From assembly GCF_020859565.1 (NCBI RefSeq), contig NZ_JAJHUO010000029.1, forward strand, positions 62,001 to 126,000: DNA of 64,000 nt, written 5' to 3'. This stretch comes from Saccharothrix luteola (GTDB lineage Bacteria > Actinomycetota > Actinomycetes > Mycobacteriales > Pseudonocardiaceae). Positions within the stretch are counted from its first letter, which is position 1. Each line of letters begins with the position of its first letter. This document shows, piece after piece, positions 1 through 9,120 of the stretch. The position numbers and the translations under genes were made by a program. Under the pieces are notes generated by a model. That model saw only the letters and a list, made by a program, of their open reading frames with translations. It was not told where the DNA came from and ran no database searches.

Positions 1-55
1 TCGGTGTTGCCGGTGGAAGGTGTCGGTGGGCGCGCTGTCGGTGGGCGCTGTCGGG

Positions 56-1012
56 TCAGCGGAGGGCCGGTAGGAGCTCGCCCTTGGCGAAGTCCAGGAA
101 CTCCCGCTGGTGGTCGCCGCCGATCTGGACCAGCGCCAGGTCGGTGAAGCCCGCCTCGCGGAACTTCGCCACCGCCTCCACCACCGGGCCGACGTCCGGG
201 CCGCACGGGATCCGCTCGGCCACGTCCTCCGGCCGCACGAACTGCGTCGCGCCGGCGAAACCGGACGTGCCGGGCAGCTCCGAGTTGACCTTCCAGCCGC
301 CCGCGAACCACCGGAACTGCTCGTGGGCGCGCTCGACCGCCGCGTCGCGGTCGGGATCCCAGCAGATCGGCAGCTGGCCGATCTTGCGCGAGCTCTTGCC
401 CTGGAAGACGTCCCACTCCCGGCTCAGTGACGCGTCCGGCTCGGTCGCCACCATCGCGTCCGCCAGCGGCGCGAACGTGCGCACCGACTGCCCGCCGGAC
501 ACCGCCACCGCGATCGGCACGCGCTGCTCGGGCAGGTCCCACAGCTTCGCCGAGTCGACCCGGAAGTGCTGGCCGGAGTAGTTGACGTATCCGCCGTCGA
601 ACAGCTGGGAGATGATCTCCACGGCCTCGCGCAGCAACTCGTGCCGCACGTTCACCGGCGGCCAGCCGCGGCCGACGACGTGCTCGTTCAGGTTCTCGCC
701 CGCGCCGATGCCGAGCGTGAACCGGTTGCCCGACAGCAGCTGCACGGTCGCCGCCTTCTGCGCCACCACCGCCGGGTGGTAGCGCACGGTCGGGCAGGTC
801 ACGTACGTCATCAGCTCGACCCGCTCGGTGGCCTGCGTGACCGCGCCGAGCACGCTCCACGCGTACGGCGCGTGGCCCTGCTCGTCCAGCCAGGGCGAGT
901 AGTGGTCGCTCATCACCTCGAAGTCGAACCCCGCCTGCTCGGCGAGCCCCGCGTGCTCGACCAGCTCCCGTGGCCCGGCCTGCTCGGTCATCAGCGTGTA
1001 GCCGATCCGCAC
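56..1012 (-). CDS. F420-dependent LLM-class oxidoreductase (TIM barrel)
   Basis: The product is a 318-aa luciferase-like monooxygenase (LLM) fold enzyme of the kind that uses reduced F420; the substrate cannot be read from the sequence. The N-terminus MRIGYTLMTEQAGP, the segment VMSDHYSPW and the LGIGAGENLNEHV segment are typical of the F420-dependent glucose-6-phosphate dehydrogenase-like group. The GTG start at 1012 is chosen because an AGGAGG lies just upstream; the open frame continues further upstream without family similarity. It is the last gene of a leftward four-gene cluster with gaps of only 8-16 bases (alpha/beta hydrolase, NACHT protein, HAD hydrolase, this gene). The family call is firm, the reaction is unknown. 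Confidence 0.9.
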   Translation of the reverse strand: MRIGYTLMTEQAGPRELVEHAGLAEQAGFDFEVMSDHYSPWLDEQGHAPYAWSVLGAVTQATERVELMTYVTCPTVRYHPAVVAQKAATVQLLSGNRFTLGIGAGENLNEHVVGRGWPPVNVRHELLREAVEIISQLFDGGYVNYSGQHFRVDSAKLWDLPEQRVPIAVAVSGGQSVRTFAPLADAMVATEPDASLSREWDVFQGKSSRKIGQLPICWDPDRDAAVERAHEQFRWFAGGWKVNSELPGTSGFAGATQFVRPEDVAERIPCGPDVGPVVEAVAKFREAGFTDLALVQIGGDHQREFLDFAKGELLPALR

Positions 1013-1020
1013 GATTCCTC

Positions 1021-1668
1021 CTACGCCATCGGCAGGTCGGTGAGGTCCGCCCGCAACTCGTCGAGTTCCTCGTAGACTGCCGACGCGCCGGCGTCGCGCA
1101 ACTCGGCTTCGCCGAAACCACCCGTGCGAAGGCACACCGCGGGCAGCCCGGCCCGTGCGGCGGCCTCGCAGTCCCACACCGAGTCGCCGATGACCACGGC
1201 CCGGCCGCCGCCGTCCACCCGCCGCAACGCCACCTCGATCAGGTCCGGCGCGGGCTTGCTGTCGGCGACGTCGTCCGACGAGGTCGAGGTGAGGCCGGAC
1301 GCGTCGATCAGCTTCAGGTAGTGGTCGACGTGGTGGCGCTTGCCGGAGCTGGCCAGCACCACCGCGAAGTCCTGCTCCAGCGCCGAGGAGATGAGGCGGT
1401 GCGCGCCCTCCAGCGGCCTGACCTCGGCCAGCATCGGCTCGAACGCCACCTCCCACGCCTTGCGCAGGTCGTCGCCGTGCTCCCGTTCCACGTGCTCGCC
1501 CGCGACGGCGGCGACGAGCTTGTCACCGCCCATCCCGATGGCCCGATGCAGGCGCCAGGTCGGCACGGTGAGGTCGAAGCGGCGGAACGCGCGGAACCAG
1601 GCCACCGCGTGGTGGTAGTTGGTGTCCACCAGCGTGCCGTCCACGTCGAGGACGAGCGTGTTGGTCAT
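1021..1668 (-). CDS. HAD-superfamily hydrolase (phosphatase)
   Basis: A 215-aa haloacid dehalogenase-like phosphatase. Motif I is VLDVDGTLVDT at residues 6-16 with the nucleophile and general-acid Asp residues. Motif II is the Ser in VLASSGK, and the late acidic motif is VIGDSVWDCEAA. The cap lies between motif I and II, as in phosphoglycolate/beta-phosphoglucomutase-type HADs. Length is normal. The ATG at 1668 lies 9 bases after the stop of the NACHT gene and 8 bases separate its stop from the F420 gene, so it is probably co-transcribed with both. The physiological substrate is not evident. Confidence 0.92.
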   Translation of the reverse strand: MTNTLVLDVDGTLVDTNYHHAVAWFRAFRRFDLTVPTWRLHRAIGMGGDKLVAAVAGEHVEREHGDDLRKAWEVAFEPMLAEVRPLEGAHRLISSALEQDFAVVLASSGKRHHVDHYLKLIDASGLTSTSSDDVADSKPAPDLIEVALRRVDGGGRAVVIGDSVWDCEAAARAGLPAVCLRTGGFGEAELRDAGASAVYEELDELRADLTDLPMA

Positions 1669-1677
1669 GGGGCCTGG

Positions 1678-4134
1678 TTAGCCCGGCCGCGCGACCCGCA
1701 AACCGGCCGACCTCGCGAACCGCGCCAGCGCCCGTTCCAGGTCCGGGTGCCCGCGGGCGGTGTCGCCGAGCGGCCACACCACGAGCCACCCGTCGTCGCC
1801 GGCCGGCCGGATCCTGGCCCGCGTGCGCAGGCGCAGGCCGTACGTCCGGTCGTCGATGAGCCGGATCTCCAACCGGTCCACCTGGCGGGCGGTGAACTCG
1901 CGCGAGTAGCCGTGCCACGACACGACCAGCCGGGTCGGCTCCACCCGCAGCCGGTTGGGCCGCCACGGCACGCCGCGCACGTGCCAGTGCAGCGCCGCGA
2001 GGCTCGCGACGAGGACGGCCCACGGCACCCAGGCGGGGACGATCAGTCGGATCATGTTGCCGAACACCGCGAACACCGCGAACGCCACCGCACCGCCGAT
2101 CGACAGCGCCGCACGGGACCCGGGGACCGTGTTCGCCTGCCGGAACAGCACCTCGCTGCCGCGGACCGGCACCGTGGTGAGGCCGCGTTCGGGCGTGGGC
2201 GGCACCGTGGCCAGCCGGTCGCGCAGCCGGACGTGCCGGAACTGGTAGACGCCGCCGACCCGGCGCAGCACGCCCGCCCGGTGCGCCTCGCGCAGGAACG
2301 CCAGGGCAGCCCACGGCAGCCGCCCGGTCAGCGCCAGACCCGCCCTGGTCACCACCCACCGGCCGGACGCGCTGAGCAGCAGTGCGACCGCACCGCACCC
2401 CGCCCACGAGCCGATCATGAACACCGCGCCGAGCAGCAGTCGCACCACGACGGGTTCGCCCTGGTGCAGCGTCGGCAGGTACATGAGCGAGCCGACCTGC
2501 GGCGCGACGAACAGCAGCACCGCGAGCACCGCCTTGCGGTCGCCGCGCAGCAGCGCGTCGGGGTCGACCGCGCGGTCCGCGTCGACCGGTGACATCAGCA
2601 CGGACTTGCCGAACCCGAGCAGCAGGGCCGCAGGCAGCAGGAACCACCCGGAGTTGTCGCCGATCGCCGCCAGCGGCCCGCCGATCAACGCCGTGCCGCC
2701 CACCCAGCCGCCCACCGCGAGCGCGGCCCGGCGCGGTCGGTGCCGCGCTTCCTGGACCAGCGCGCGGATCCGCCTGTGCCACGCGGTCCGGCCCGGCCTG
2801 CCGGTGGGTGTCCGACCGTCGACCGCCATCCCGCCCGAGGTGATCTCCACGAGCAGCCAGACGACCACGCCCACCGGGAAGCCGAGCGCGGTCGCGAACC
2901 AGCCGAGCTGGTCGAGGCGGGCGAAGTTGAGGTCCGCGACCACCAGGGCCGCCAGCACCACCCCGATGACCAGCGAGGCCAGCACGAGGAACGCGACCCG
3001 GGCCGGCCGCGCCCGGCTCAGCCGCCACCAGGCGATGTCCTGCTCGCGGCGTGCCGTCAGGTGGTCGGCCAGGAACCGCAGGTACCGGGTGGCCTGCTCG
3101 ACGTCCCACCGGCCGCGGTCCTCGTCGTCGAACGCGGCGGGGATCAGCCCGTCCAGCAGGTGCTCCTCGATCGCCGCCCGGTCGGGCAGGCGGGTCAGCA
3201 CGGCGGGGTCGGTGGCGGGGGAGCGGTGGACGCGGCGCGCGAGCCACACCATCAGCGGGGTGGACAGCGCGGCGGCCAGGTCGCCCTCCGGGTGGGCCTC
3301 GACCTCGTCCAGCACCGGGCGCCAGGCGGGTGATCGGCCCGGTGTGACGGCGGTGCGCAGGTGCGCGACCACGGCGGACGGGGTGAGCGGCGCGGCGCGC
3401 AGCACGGCCGCCGACCGCAGCACCTCGCCGCCGGCCACGGCCGCCGCGTACTCGGCGGCGCGGGACGTGACGATCACCTCGCCGAACCCCTTGTGCAACG
3501 CCGCCAGCGCCCGGCCGCGCACCGGCGCGGGCAGCTCGTCCAGCCCGTCCAGCACCGGCAGCACCCGCCGGTCGCGCACCAGCCGTTCGACCGCGGCCCG
3601 GCCGTGCGTGACGTGCAGACCGGGGTACTCCTCGGTGATCCGGCGCAGCAACCACTCCGCGGGCCGCTCGCGGACCGGGTCCCAGGACGCGACCGACAGC
3701 AGCACCGGCACCGCCTGCCGCTCGCGCAGGTCGACCAGCAGCTGCTGCACCATCAGCATCGCGAACGTGGTCTTGCCCGAGCCCGGCTCCCCGAGCACCA
3801 CCAGCCTGCCGCGTGGCAGCGCGCGGAACGCCTCGGCCAGCCGCGCCAGGTCGTCGCCCTCGGGCGCCGCGCCGCCGATGTTCGCCTGGTGGTCGGCGTG
3901 CTCGCGGCCCGCGCGCCACAGCACCGGCAGCGGCGCGGGGTCGAACACGTCGCGGGCGGCGGACTCGTCGCGCCACTGCGCCAGCACGAGCGCGGCCAGC
4001 TCCGCCGCGGCGAGGTCGACCGGCTCGGCGCCGGGCGGCAGGTGGACGTGGACGTCGCCGTGCACGTCGCGGGCCTGGAGCACGAACGTCGCCGTGCCGT
4101 CGAAGCTGTTGTGGACGGGCGGTTCGCGGTGCAC
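1678..4134 (-). CDS. NACHT-type STAND NTPase with C-terminal membrane region
   Basis: An 818-aa signal-transduction NTPase. Residues about 9-31 carry an N-terminal tag (FDGTATFVLQ then HGDVHVH) of a type often seen in front of actinobacterial STAND proteins. The P-loop GEPGSGKT is at 115-122 and the Walker B/NACHT acidic motif VLPVLDGLDELP at about 191-202. The segment WDPVRERPAEWLL is typical of this NACHT group. The C-terminal half has several hydrophobic helices (LVLASLVIGVVLAAL and others) and ends in a domain resembling a membrane-proximal PH-like fold. The GTG at 4134 is the only early start that keeps the tag. It sits inside a four-gene operon with metabolic-type enzymes. Related proteins are suspected defence or stress sensors; the function here is unknown. 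Confidence 0.88.
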   Translation of the reverse strand: MHREPPVHNSFDGTATFVLQARDVHGDVHVHLPPGAEPVDLAAAELAALVLAQWRDESAARDVFDPAPLPVLWRAGREHADHQANIGGAAPEGDDLARLAEAFRALPRGRLVVLGEPGSGKTTFAMLMVQQLLVDLRERQAVPVLLSVASWDPVRERPAEWLLRRITEEYPGLHVTHGRAAVERLVRDRRVLPVLDGLDELPAPVRGRALAALHKGFGEVIVTSRAAEYAAAVAGGEVLRSAAVLRAAPLTPSAVVAHLRTAVTPGRSPAWRPVLDEVEAHPEGDLAAALSTPLMVWLARRVHRSPATDPAVLTRLPDRAAIEEHLLDGLIPAAFDDEDRGRWDVEQATRYLRFLADHLTARREQDIAWWRLSRARPARVAFLVLASLVIGVVLAALVVADLNFARLDQLGWFATALGFPVGVVVWLLVEITSGGMAVDGRTPTGRPGRTAWHRRIRALVQEARHRPRRAALAVGGWVGGTALIGGPLAAIGDNSGWFLLPAALLLGFGKSVLMSPVDADRAVDPDALLRGDRKAVLAVLLFVAPQVGSLMYLPTLHQGEPVVVRLLLGAVFMIGSWAGCGAVALLLSASGRWVVTRAGLALTGRLPWAALAFLREAHRAGVLRRVGGVYQFRHVRLRDRLATVPPTPERGLTTVPVRGSEVLFRQANTVPGSRAALSIGGAVAFAVFAVFGNMIRLIVPAWVPWAVLVASLAALHWHVRGVPWRPNRLRVEPTRLVVSWHGYSREFTARQVDRLEIRLIDDRTYGLRLRTRARIRPAGDDGWLVVWPLGDTARGHPDLERALARFARSAGLRVARPG

Positions 4135-4150
4135 GGGCGAGTGGCGCCGC

Positions 4151-4891
4151 TCAGCCGCGGACGGGCAGGGAGTCCAGGAACTCCTCGATCAGCCGAGCCC
4201 ACTCGGCGGGCGCCTCGACCGCGGGTGAGTGGCCGCTGTCCAGCTCGGCCCACCGCGCGCCGGGGATCAGGTCGGCCGGCGCGCGCGTGGCGTCGGGCGC
4301 GATCAGCCGGTCGTGCTTGGCCCCGATCACGAGCGTCGGCACGCTCAGCGTCGGCAGCTCGTCACGCAGGTCGATCCGCTGCACCAGGTCGACGTGGTCC
4401 GGGGTGCCGGGCGGGATGGTGAGCGCGATCAGCTCCAGGAAACCCGCGGTCTGCTCGGCGGTCAGCCGCCGGCGGAACGGCTCGCCCAACGCGACGGACA
4501 GCATGAAGCGGGCCAGCTCGGCGCGGTCGGCGTCCAGCAGCCGACGCCACTGCCGCACCCGTTCCCGGCTCTCGTCGTCGAGGTGGGCGAACCCGGCGGT
4601 GAGCACCAGGGCGGTCACGCGTTCGGGGTGCCGTCGCGCCACGCGCACGGCGACCGCGCAGCCCATCGAGTAGCCGACGACCGCGAACCGCTCCTCGCTC
4701 TCGGCGGCGGCCACCAGCCGGTCGGCGAGGTCGTCCAGGTCGAGGGGCCCGGTCGCGCGGGGGGTGGTCCCGGAGCCGGGGAAGTCCACCGCGTGCACCC
4801 TGCGCTTGCGCGACAGCCGCGGGATGAGCGGGCTGAAGTTGGCGCGGACCGTGCCACCGGCCCCGTGGGCGAGCAGAAGTGCGGGAGTCAC
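4151..4891 (-). CDS. Alpha/beta hydrolase
   Basis: A 246-aa alpha/beta-hydrolase-fold protein. The oxyanion segment LLLAHGAGG is near the N-terminus, the nucleophile elbow is GYSMGCA, the late acid is in VIGAKHDRL and the catalytic His is in LDSGHSPAVE. The open frame extends to 5086, but the domain begins right after the GTG at 4891 and the upstream part has no family similarity, so that start is preferred (no strong ribosome site). It is the first gene of the leftward group with the NACHT protein, 16 bases apart. The ester or lactone substrate is unknown. Confidence 0.88.
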   Translation of the reverse strand: MTPALLLAHGAGGTVRANFSPLIPRLSRKRRVHAVDFPGSGTTPRATGPLDLDDLADRLVAAAESEERFAVVGYSMGCAVAVRVARRHPERVTALVLTAGFAHLDDESRERVRQWRRLLDADRAELARFMLSVALGEPFRRRLTAEQTAGFLELIALTIPPGTPDHVDLVQRIDLRDELPTLSVPTLVIGAKHDRLIAPDATRAPADLIPGARWAELDSGHSPAVEAPAEWARLIEEFLDSLPVRG

Positions 4892-5022
4892 GGGGCCGAT
4901 TCTGCCGGGCGACACGCCTGCGGCGGCACGAATTGCGCGCGAAGGGCGATTCGTGACCAGCGTGAATCCGGCGACGGCGGTCGGTTGGTGTGCAAGCACA
5001 CACGCGGAGGGGGTGGTGCGGG

Positions 5023-5940
5023 TCAGCCGACGTACACGCGGATCGCCGTGCCGGCCTCGTGGGTGTGCACGCGGACCAGGTCGCACAGCAGGTTCACCAG
5101 CATCACGCCGTACCCGCCGTGGGGGTTCGCGCCGGGGTTGCGCCTGCCCACCATCGGGCTCGCGATCCGGCCCGCGTCACGCACCTCGCACACCACCGCG
5201 CCGCCTTCGCGCCACAGCAGCAGCGTGCCGAAGCCGCCGCCGTGCACCACGCTGTTCGTGGTCAGCTCGTTGACCGCGAGGACGAGGTCCTCCACCTGGT
5301 CGGCGGTCAGGCCCGCCTCGACGGCGAACGCGGCCACCAGCCGCCGGGTGGCGCCGAGGGCGTCCAGGTCGAACCGGCGGGTCGTGGCGTCCGGTGGCGG
5401 CGACGGCAGCGGCCGGTTGAACTCCTCGGCGATCATGAACGGCTCGCGGTAGCCGGCGCTCGGCCTGCGCTGCTGCCCCTCGACCACGACCGGGTGGGTG
5501 CTCTCCGCGTCGCGCAGCGCCTCCGGCGCGAGGTTCGCCGTGTCGTACGGGCACAGGATCCAGGCCGGCCGGTCCTCGAACGCGGTGTTGATCAGCGCCT
5601 CGTGCTGCACGCAGGCCGGGTACTCGAGTTCCGTGCGACCCGGCCAGATCGGCTCGCCGATGATCCGCACCCGGCCGGTGGCGGCGTGGTTGTCGGTGAA
5701 CGCGGTCAGCACGCCGGGGATGATCCGGCCCGGGTTGCGCCCCGCGCGTCTCATGTCCAGGAACTCGACCTGCTCGGCCAGCCCGCCCAGCGCGCGCCGC
5801 AGGAGGCCGATGCCGTGCTGCGGCACGGCCACCAGCACCGGCTCACCCGCGGCGACGCCGTCGCGCACGAACGGCACTGTGCCCGCGAGGTACTCCTCGT
5901 CGTCGCGGTAGAGCAGTGCCTCGTGCACGAAGTCGACCAC
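5023..5940 (-). CDS. MEDS-domain / HATPase anti-sigma-type regulator
   Basis: A 305-aa protein with an N-terminal MEDS-type sensory domain (residues about 1-180, starting FVHEALLYRDDEEYL) and a C-terminal histidine-kinase-like ATPase domain. The ATPase part has the N-box LAVNELTTNSVVHGG and a G-box region HGGYGVMLVNLL, as in RsbW/SpoIIAB-type anti-sigma factors. There is no phospho-acceptor His. By family knowledge such proteins act as sensing anti-sigma factors in general stress signalling; the partner sigma factor is not in the window. A STAS protein (9121-9711) is the only candidate antagonist nearby. The start fits the domain boundary. Confidence 0.9.
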   Translation of the reverse strand: MVDFVHEALLYRDDEEYLAGTVPFVRDGVAAGEPVLVAVPQHGIGLLRRALGGLAEQVEFLDMRRAGRNPGRIIPGVLTAFTDNHAATGRVRIIGEPIWPGRTELEYPACVQHEALINTAFEDRPAWILCPYDTANLAPEALRDAESTHPVVVEGQQRRPSAGYREPFMIAEEFNRPLPSPPPDATTRRFDLDALGATRRLVAAFAVEAGLTADQVEDLVLAVNELTTNSVVHGGGFGTLLLWREGGAVVCEVRDAGRIASPMVGRRNPGANPHGGYGVMLVNLLCDLVRVHTHEAGTAIRVYVG

Positions 5941-6006
5941 CGGGGGAACCTCCGAACGGTTGCTGGCGGGGGAGGCCTGCCCGTTCAGTATCGCGCCCGA
6001 TCACCG

Positions 6007-6498
6007 TCACGGAAGCGACCTGCGCAGGCAAACGCGTGTCGCCGGGTCCAGGCCACGTGCGGCTTCCGCCGCCACGACGACCGTCAGACCCGGCGAGAGG
6101 TCGGCCACCTCGTGGAACCCGAGCCGCCGATAGTAGGGGCCGTTCCACGGGATGTCGCGGAACGTGGTCAAGGTCAACGCGTCCAGCCCGCGCGCCGCGG
6201 CCCAGCGCCCGACGTGGTCGAGCAGCGCCGCCCCGATGCCGCGCCGCGCGTGGTCGGGGTGCACGCAGACCTGCTCGACGTGCGCCGCGCGGTCCTCGGT
6301 CAGCACCTCGACCGCGATCCAGGCCATCGGGTGCGGGTCGACGGCCACCCAGACGTGCAGCCCGGCGAGGGCGCTCAACGGCATCGGGTCGTCGTCGGCG
6401 ATCTCGGGCATGCCGAAATCGCGGAAGGGCTCACCGGAGGCCCGTTCGATCGGGGGCAGCAGCGGCAGTTCGTCCGGCCGGGCGGTGCGGATGTCCAC
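6007..6498 (-). CDS. GNAT-family N-acetyltransferase
   Basis: A 163-aa GNAT protein. The domain begins at once (MDIRTARPDELPLL), and motif A is VCVHPDHARRGIGAALL with the acetyl-CoA pyrophosphate-binding R/Q-x-x-G-x-G/A pattern. YYRRLGFHEV near the end is the typical motif B. The GTG at 6498 is preferred; a TTG at 6534 would add 12 residues and overlap the upstream gene by 26 bases. It follows the SRPBCC gene (stop at 6509) closely on the same strand. The acceptor is unknown. Confidence 0.88.
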   Translation of the reverse strand: MDIRTARPDELPLLPPIERASGEPFRDFGMPEIADDDPMPLSALAGLHVWVAVDPHPMAWIAVEVLTEDRAAHVEQVCVHPDHARRGIGAALLDHVGRWAAARGLDALTLTTFRDIPWNGPYYRRLGFHEVADLSPGLTVVVAAEAARGLDPATRVCLRRSLP

Positions 6499-6508
6499 CG
6501 GCGCATGA

Positions 6509-6880
6509 TCAGCCGGCGGTGAGGTTCCGCTCAACTTCGTTCCCGAGGGCTTCGAGCAGGCGTGACGGGAACTGGTCGTCGGGGCAGTCGTCCACCCGGA
6601 GCTCGGCGACGCTGCCCGCCACCCCGGCCAGCGAGACGCGCAGCTCGCCCCGGCAGCCGTGCTCGGCCAGCGGCGTCCAGGTCAGGAGCAGCTGGTCGTA
6701 GTCGGCGGCGAGGCTGACCTGGTGCGGTTCGTCGTTGGCGCGCAGGATCAGCACGTCGTCCGTGCGGCCGACTACCTGGTAGGGGTCGGGCAGCCAGGAG
6801 GCCAGGCGGACGGGGTCGGCGGCGGCGTTGAACACCAGGTCGGGCAGGGCGGGGACGTCTCGTCTCGCGTGGATGGTCAC
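6509..6880 (-). CDS. SRPBCC-fold (START-like) protein
   Basis: A protein of about 123 aa beginning MTIHARRDVPALPDLVFNAAADP, which matches the start of polyketide-cyclase/START-like ligand-binding domains, followed by SWLPDPYQVV and the C-terminal helix LLEALGNEVERNL. No catalytic residue can be assigned. The start is uncertain: GTG at 6880 or ATG at 6907 (nine more residues). It is immediately upstream of the GNAT gene and faces away from the small acidic-protein gene at 6932. Confidence 0.7.
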   Translation of the reverse strand: MTIHARRDVPALPDLVFNAAADPVRLASWLPDPYQVVGRTDDVLILRANDEPHQVSLAADYDQLLLTWTPLAEHGCRGELRVSLAGVAGSVAELRVDDCPDDQFPSRLLEALGNEVERNLTAG

Positions 6881-6931
6881 GGCGTCACGGTTACCCCGTT
6901 CGAGCATCCGCACACTGGGTAACCAGCGGTC

Positions 6932-7189
6932 ATGACCGCAGCACAGGAACCAGCGGAGCCCCGGGGGCGGGTCGAAGAGCCGGTTGACCCGGTTGACCCG
7001 GACGAGATCGCGGCGGAAGCGCCGATCGACCCGACCCCGCAGGAGGTCGACGAGTACCGGGCGTTGATCGGGGACGAGACGCCGGAGCCCGGTGTGACGC
7101 GCGATCACCGCGCGGCACCGGCGACGGGTGAGCCGGGTGAGTCTGATGAGAGGTCGAGGAGGCGGGTGCCCGACATCCCGGAGTTCTGA
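6932..7189 (+). CDS. Small acidic Pro/Glu-rich protein, unknown function
   Basis: An 85-aa protein with many Glu, Asp and Pro residues (VEEPVDPVDPDEIAAEAPIDPTP, broken by QEVDEYRALIG) and a basic stretch near the end (SDERSRRRVPDIPEF). It has no signal peptide or membrane segment and is probably largely disordered. Third codon positions are G/C as in real genes here. It is similar in style, but not clearly homologous, to the 68-aa protein at 53080-53286. No family was recognised. Confidence 0.55.
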   Translation: MTAAQEPAEPRGRVEEPVDPVDPDEIAAEAPIDPTPQEVDEYRALIGDETPEPGVTRDHRAAPATGEPGESDERSRRRVPDIPEF

Positions 7190-7249
7190 TCCTGCCTGAG
7201 ATCCCGGAGTTCCGAGCCGAGGTCGGCGGTTCTTCCCCGGCGGCTCCGG

Positions 7250-8050
7250 TCAGGTGTTCCCCGAGCCCGGTTCGGTCATCGCGCGCATCGCCCGCGCCTT
7301 CACCGGGTCCGGCAGGACGCGGCTCGCCGCCGCCTGCGCCTTGTTCCGCAGCGAACCGGCCACCACGTGGTCGTCGCCGTCCATCAGCGCCTTGAACCCC
7401 GCCCGCGCGACGTCCGCCGGGTCGTCCTTGGGCCCGGTCGCGACCTTGGTGTCGGTCATGCCCGCCCGGCGGAAGAAGTCGGTGTCCGTCGGGCCCGGCA
7501 TCAGCGCCGTCACCGTCACGCCGCTGTCGCGCAGTTCTTCCCGCAACGCCTGCGAGAACGACGCCAGGAACGCCTTCGACGCCGCGTACACCGAGTGGAA
7601 CGGCCCGGGCGCGGTCGCCGCCACCGACGACGTGAACAGCACCCGGCCGGCGCCGCGTTCCACCATCGCGGGCACGAGCCGCTTCGCCAGGTGCACGGCC
7701 GAGGAGATGTTGAGGTCCACCACCCGCAGGTGGCTGCGCAGGTCGCTGTCGTCGACGAAATCACCGCCGACACCGACACCGGCGTTGACCGCCAGCGCGT
7801 CCACCGGCCGTCCCGCGGCCTCGACCACCGCTACCAGGTCCTCGTTTCCCTCGAACGTGGCCAGGTCCGCCCGCACCGGGTCGACCCGCGCCCCACCGGC
7901 GGCCAACGCCCGTGCCACGTCGTGCACCACGTCGTTCTCCGCCGCCACGACCAGGTCGAACCCGTGCTCGACGAACACCTTCGCCAGCTCGAGCCCGATC
8001 CCGCTGGACGCGCCGGTCACCACCGCCAACGGCCTCTCCGAAGCACTCAT
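7250..8050 (-). CDS. Short-chain dehydrogenase/reductase (SDR)
   Basis: A 266-aa classical SDR. The cofactor motif TGASSGIG is near residue 12, NAGVGVGG corresponds to the NAG motif, and the catalytic residues are Ser in VLFTSSVAA and YAASK (Tyr-x-x-x-Lys). The PGPTDT segment after beta-6 is typical. An in-frame start six bases upstream is possible, but ATG at 8050 gives the usual N-terminus MSASERPLAVVTGAS. It is divergent from the Ppx/GppA gene across 100 bases. The oxidised or reduced substrate is unknown. Confidence 0.93.
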   Translation of the reverse strand: MSASERPLAVVTGASSGIGLELAKVFVEHGFDLVVAAENDVVHDVARALAAGGARVDPVRADLATFEGNEDLVAVVEAAGRPVDALAVNAGVGVGGDFVDDSDLRSHLRVVDLNISSAVHLAKRLVPAMVERGAGRVLFTSSVAATAPGPFHSVYAASKAFLASFSQALREELRDSGVTVTALMPGPTDTDFFRRAGMTDTKVATGPKDDPADVARAGFKALMDGDDHVVAGSLRNKAQAAASRVLPDPVKARAMRAMTEPGSGNT

Positions 8051-8150
8051 GACCACGAACTACCCGGAGTCGGATCACCCAATCCGGTTTCACCCGATGC
8101 GAAATTGGGCACCCCTCTCGGTACCTCTCTCACTCGGATGGTGGTGACGT

Positions 8151-9110
8151 ATGTCCGGACGACCCGGTCACGTCGGCGTGCTCGACGTCGGCTGCTTCAG
8201 CGCCAACCTGGTCGTCGTCTCGGGCTCGCCGCTGCACCCGGTCGTCTCGCACAAGACCCGCCTCCGGCTCGACCGCGCGCTCGGCCGGGACAACCGACTC
8301 CGCCCGGAGGGCGTCGAACAGGTTGTGACCGCCGTCCAAGCCGCGCACCGGATCGCCGAACGCGCCGGCGTCTCCGCCATCGTGCCCTTCGCCACCTCCA
8401 TCATCCGCGACGCGCCCAACGCCGAGCAGGTCATCGCCGAGGTCGCCCGCCGCACCGGCACGCGGTTGCGCGTGCTGCCCGGCCAGGAGGAGGCCCGCCT
8501 GTCCTACCGGGCCGCGCGGCACTGGTTCGGCTGGCGCGCCGGCCCGCTGCTGGTGCTCGACGTCGGCGGCGGCACGGTGGAGCTCGCCGTCGGTGACGAC
8601 GTGGAGCCGTCGTTCACGCGTTCGCTGCCGTTCGGCGCCCGCACCACGACCCGGCGGCTCGCGCTCAACCGCACCGCGCCGCGCGACCACCGGGGACTGG
8701 CCCGGGAGCAGGTGCTGGTGCACGACCGGGTGGTGGCCGCGCTGGAGGGCACGTCGGTCGCCGGGCACCGGGCCGTCGGCTGCTCGAAGGTGTTCCAGCA
8801 GCTGGCGCGGCTGGCCGGGGCGAGACCGCAGCGGGAGGGACCGTTCGTGCCGCGCTCCCTGCGCCTGGCCGACCTGCGCGGCTGGATACCCCGGCTGTCC
8901 CGGATGCCCGTGCCCCGGCGCGCCCGGTTGCCGGGCATCTCCCGGCACCGTGCGGAGCAGTCGTTGGCGGGAGCCCTGGTGGCGGAGGCGTTGATGGTGG
9001 CCACGGGGCACGACGAGGTGGAGATCTGCCCTTGGTCGACCAGGGAGGGGCTGCTGCTCTCCCTGATCGGCGCGGGCGGCGATGACGACGAGTACTGCCG
9101 GGTGGCGTGA
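8151..9110 (+). CDS. Ppx/GppA-family phosphatase
   Basis: A 319-aa exopolyphosphatase/pppGpp-phosphatase family protein of the actin-like ATPase fold. It has the phosphate-1 segment VGVLDVGCFSANLVV, the VLPGQEEARLSY motif and the phosphate-2 motif LVLDVGGGTVELAV. Bacterial Ppx enzymes often carry extra C-terminal domains; this one is the short two-lobed form common in actinobacteria. Substrate (polyphosphate or guanosine pentaphosphate) cannot be decided. The STAS gene follows closely at 9121 and is probably co-transcribed. Confidence 0.88.
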   Translation: MSGRPGHVGVLDVGCFSANLVVVSGSPLHPVVSHKTRLRLDRALGRDNRLRPEGVEQVVTAVQAAHRIAERAGVSAIVPFATSIIRDAPNAEQVIAEVARRTGTRLRVLPGQEEARLSYRAARHWFGWRAGPLLVLDVGGGTVELAVGDDVEPSFTRSLPFGARTTTRRLALNRTAPRDHRGLAREQVLVHDRVVAALEGTSVAGHRAVGCSKVFQQLARLAGARPQREGPFVPRSLRLADLRGWIPRLSRMPVPRRARLPGISRHRAEQSLAGALVAEALMVATGHDEVEICPWSTREGLLLSLIGAGGDDDEYCRVA

Positions 9111-9120
9111 AGGGATCGGG

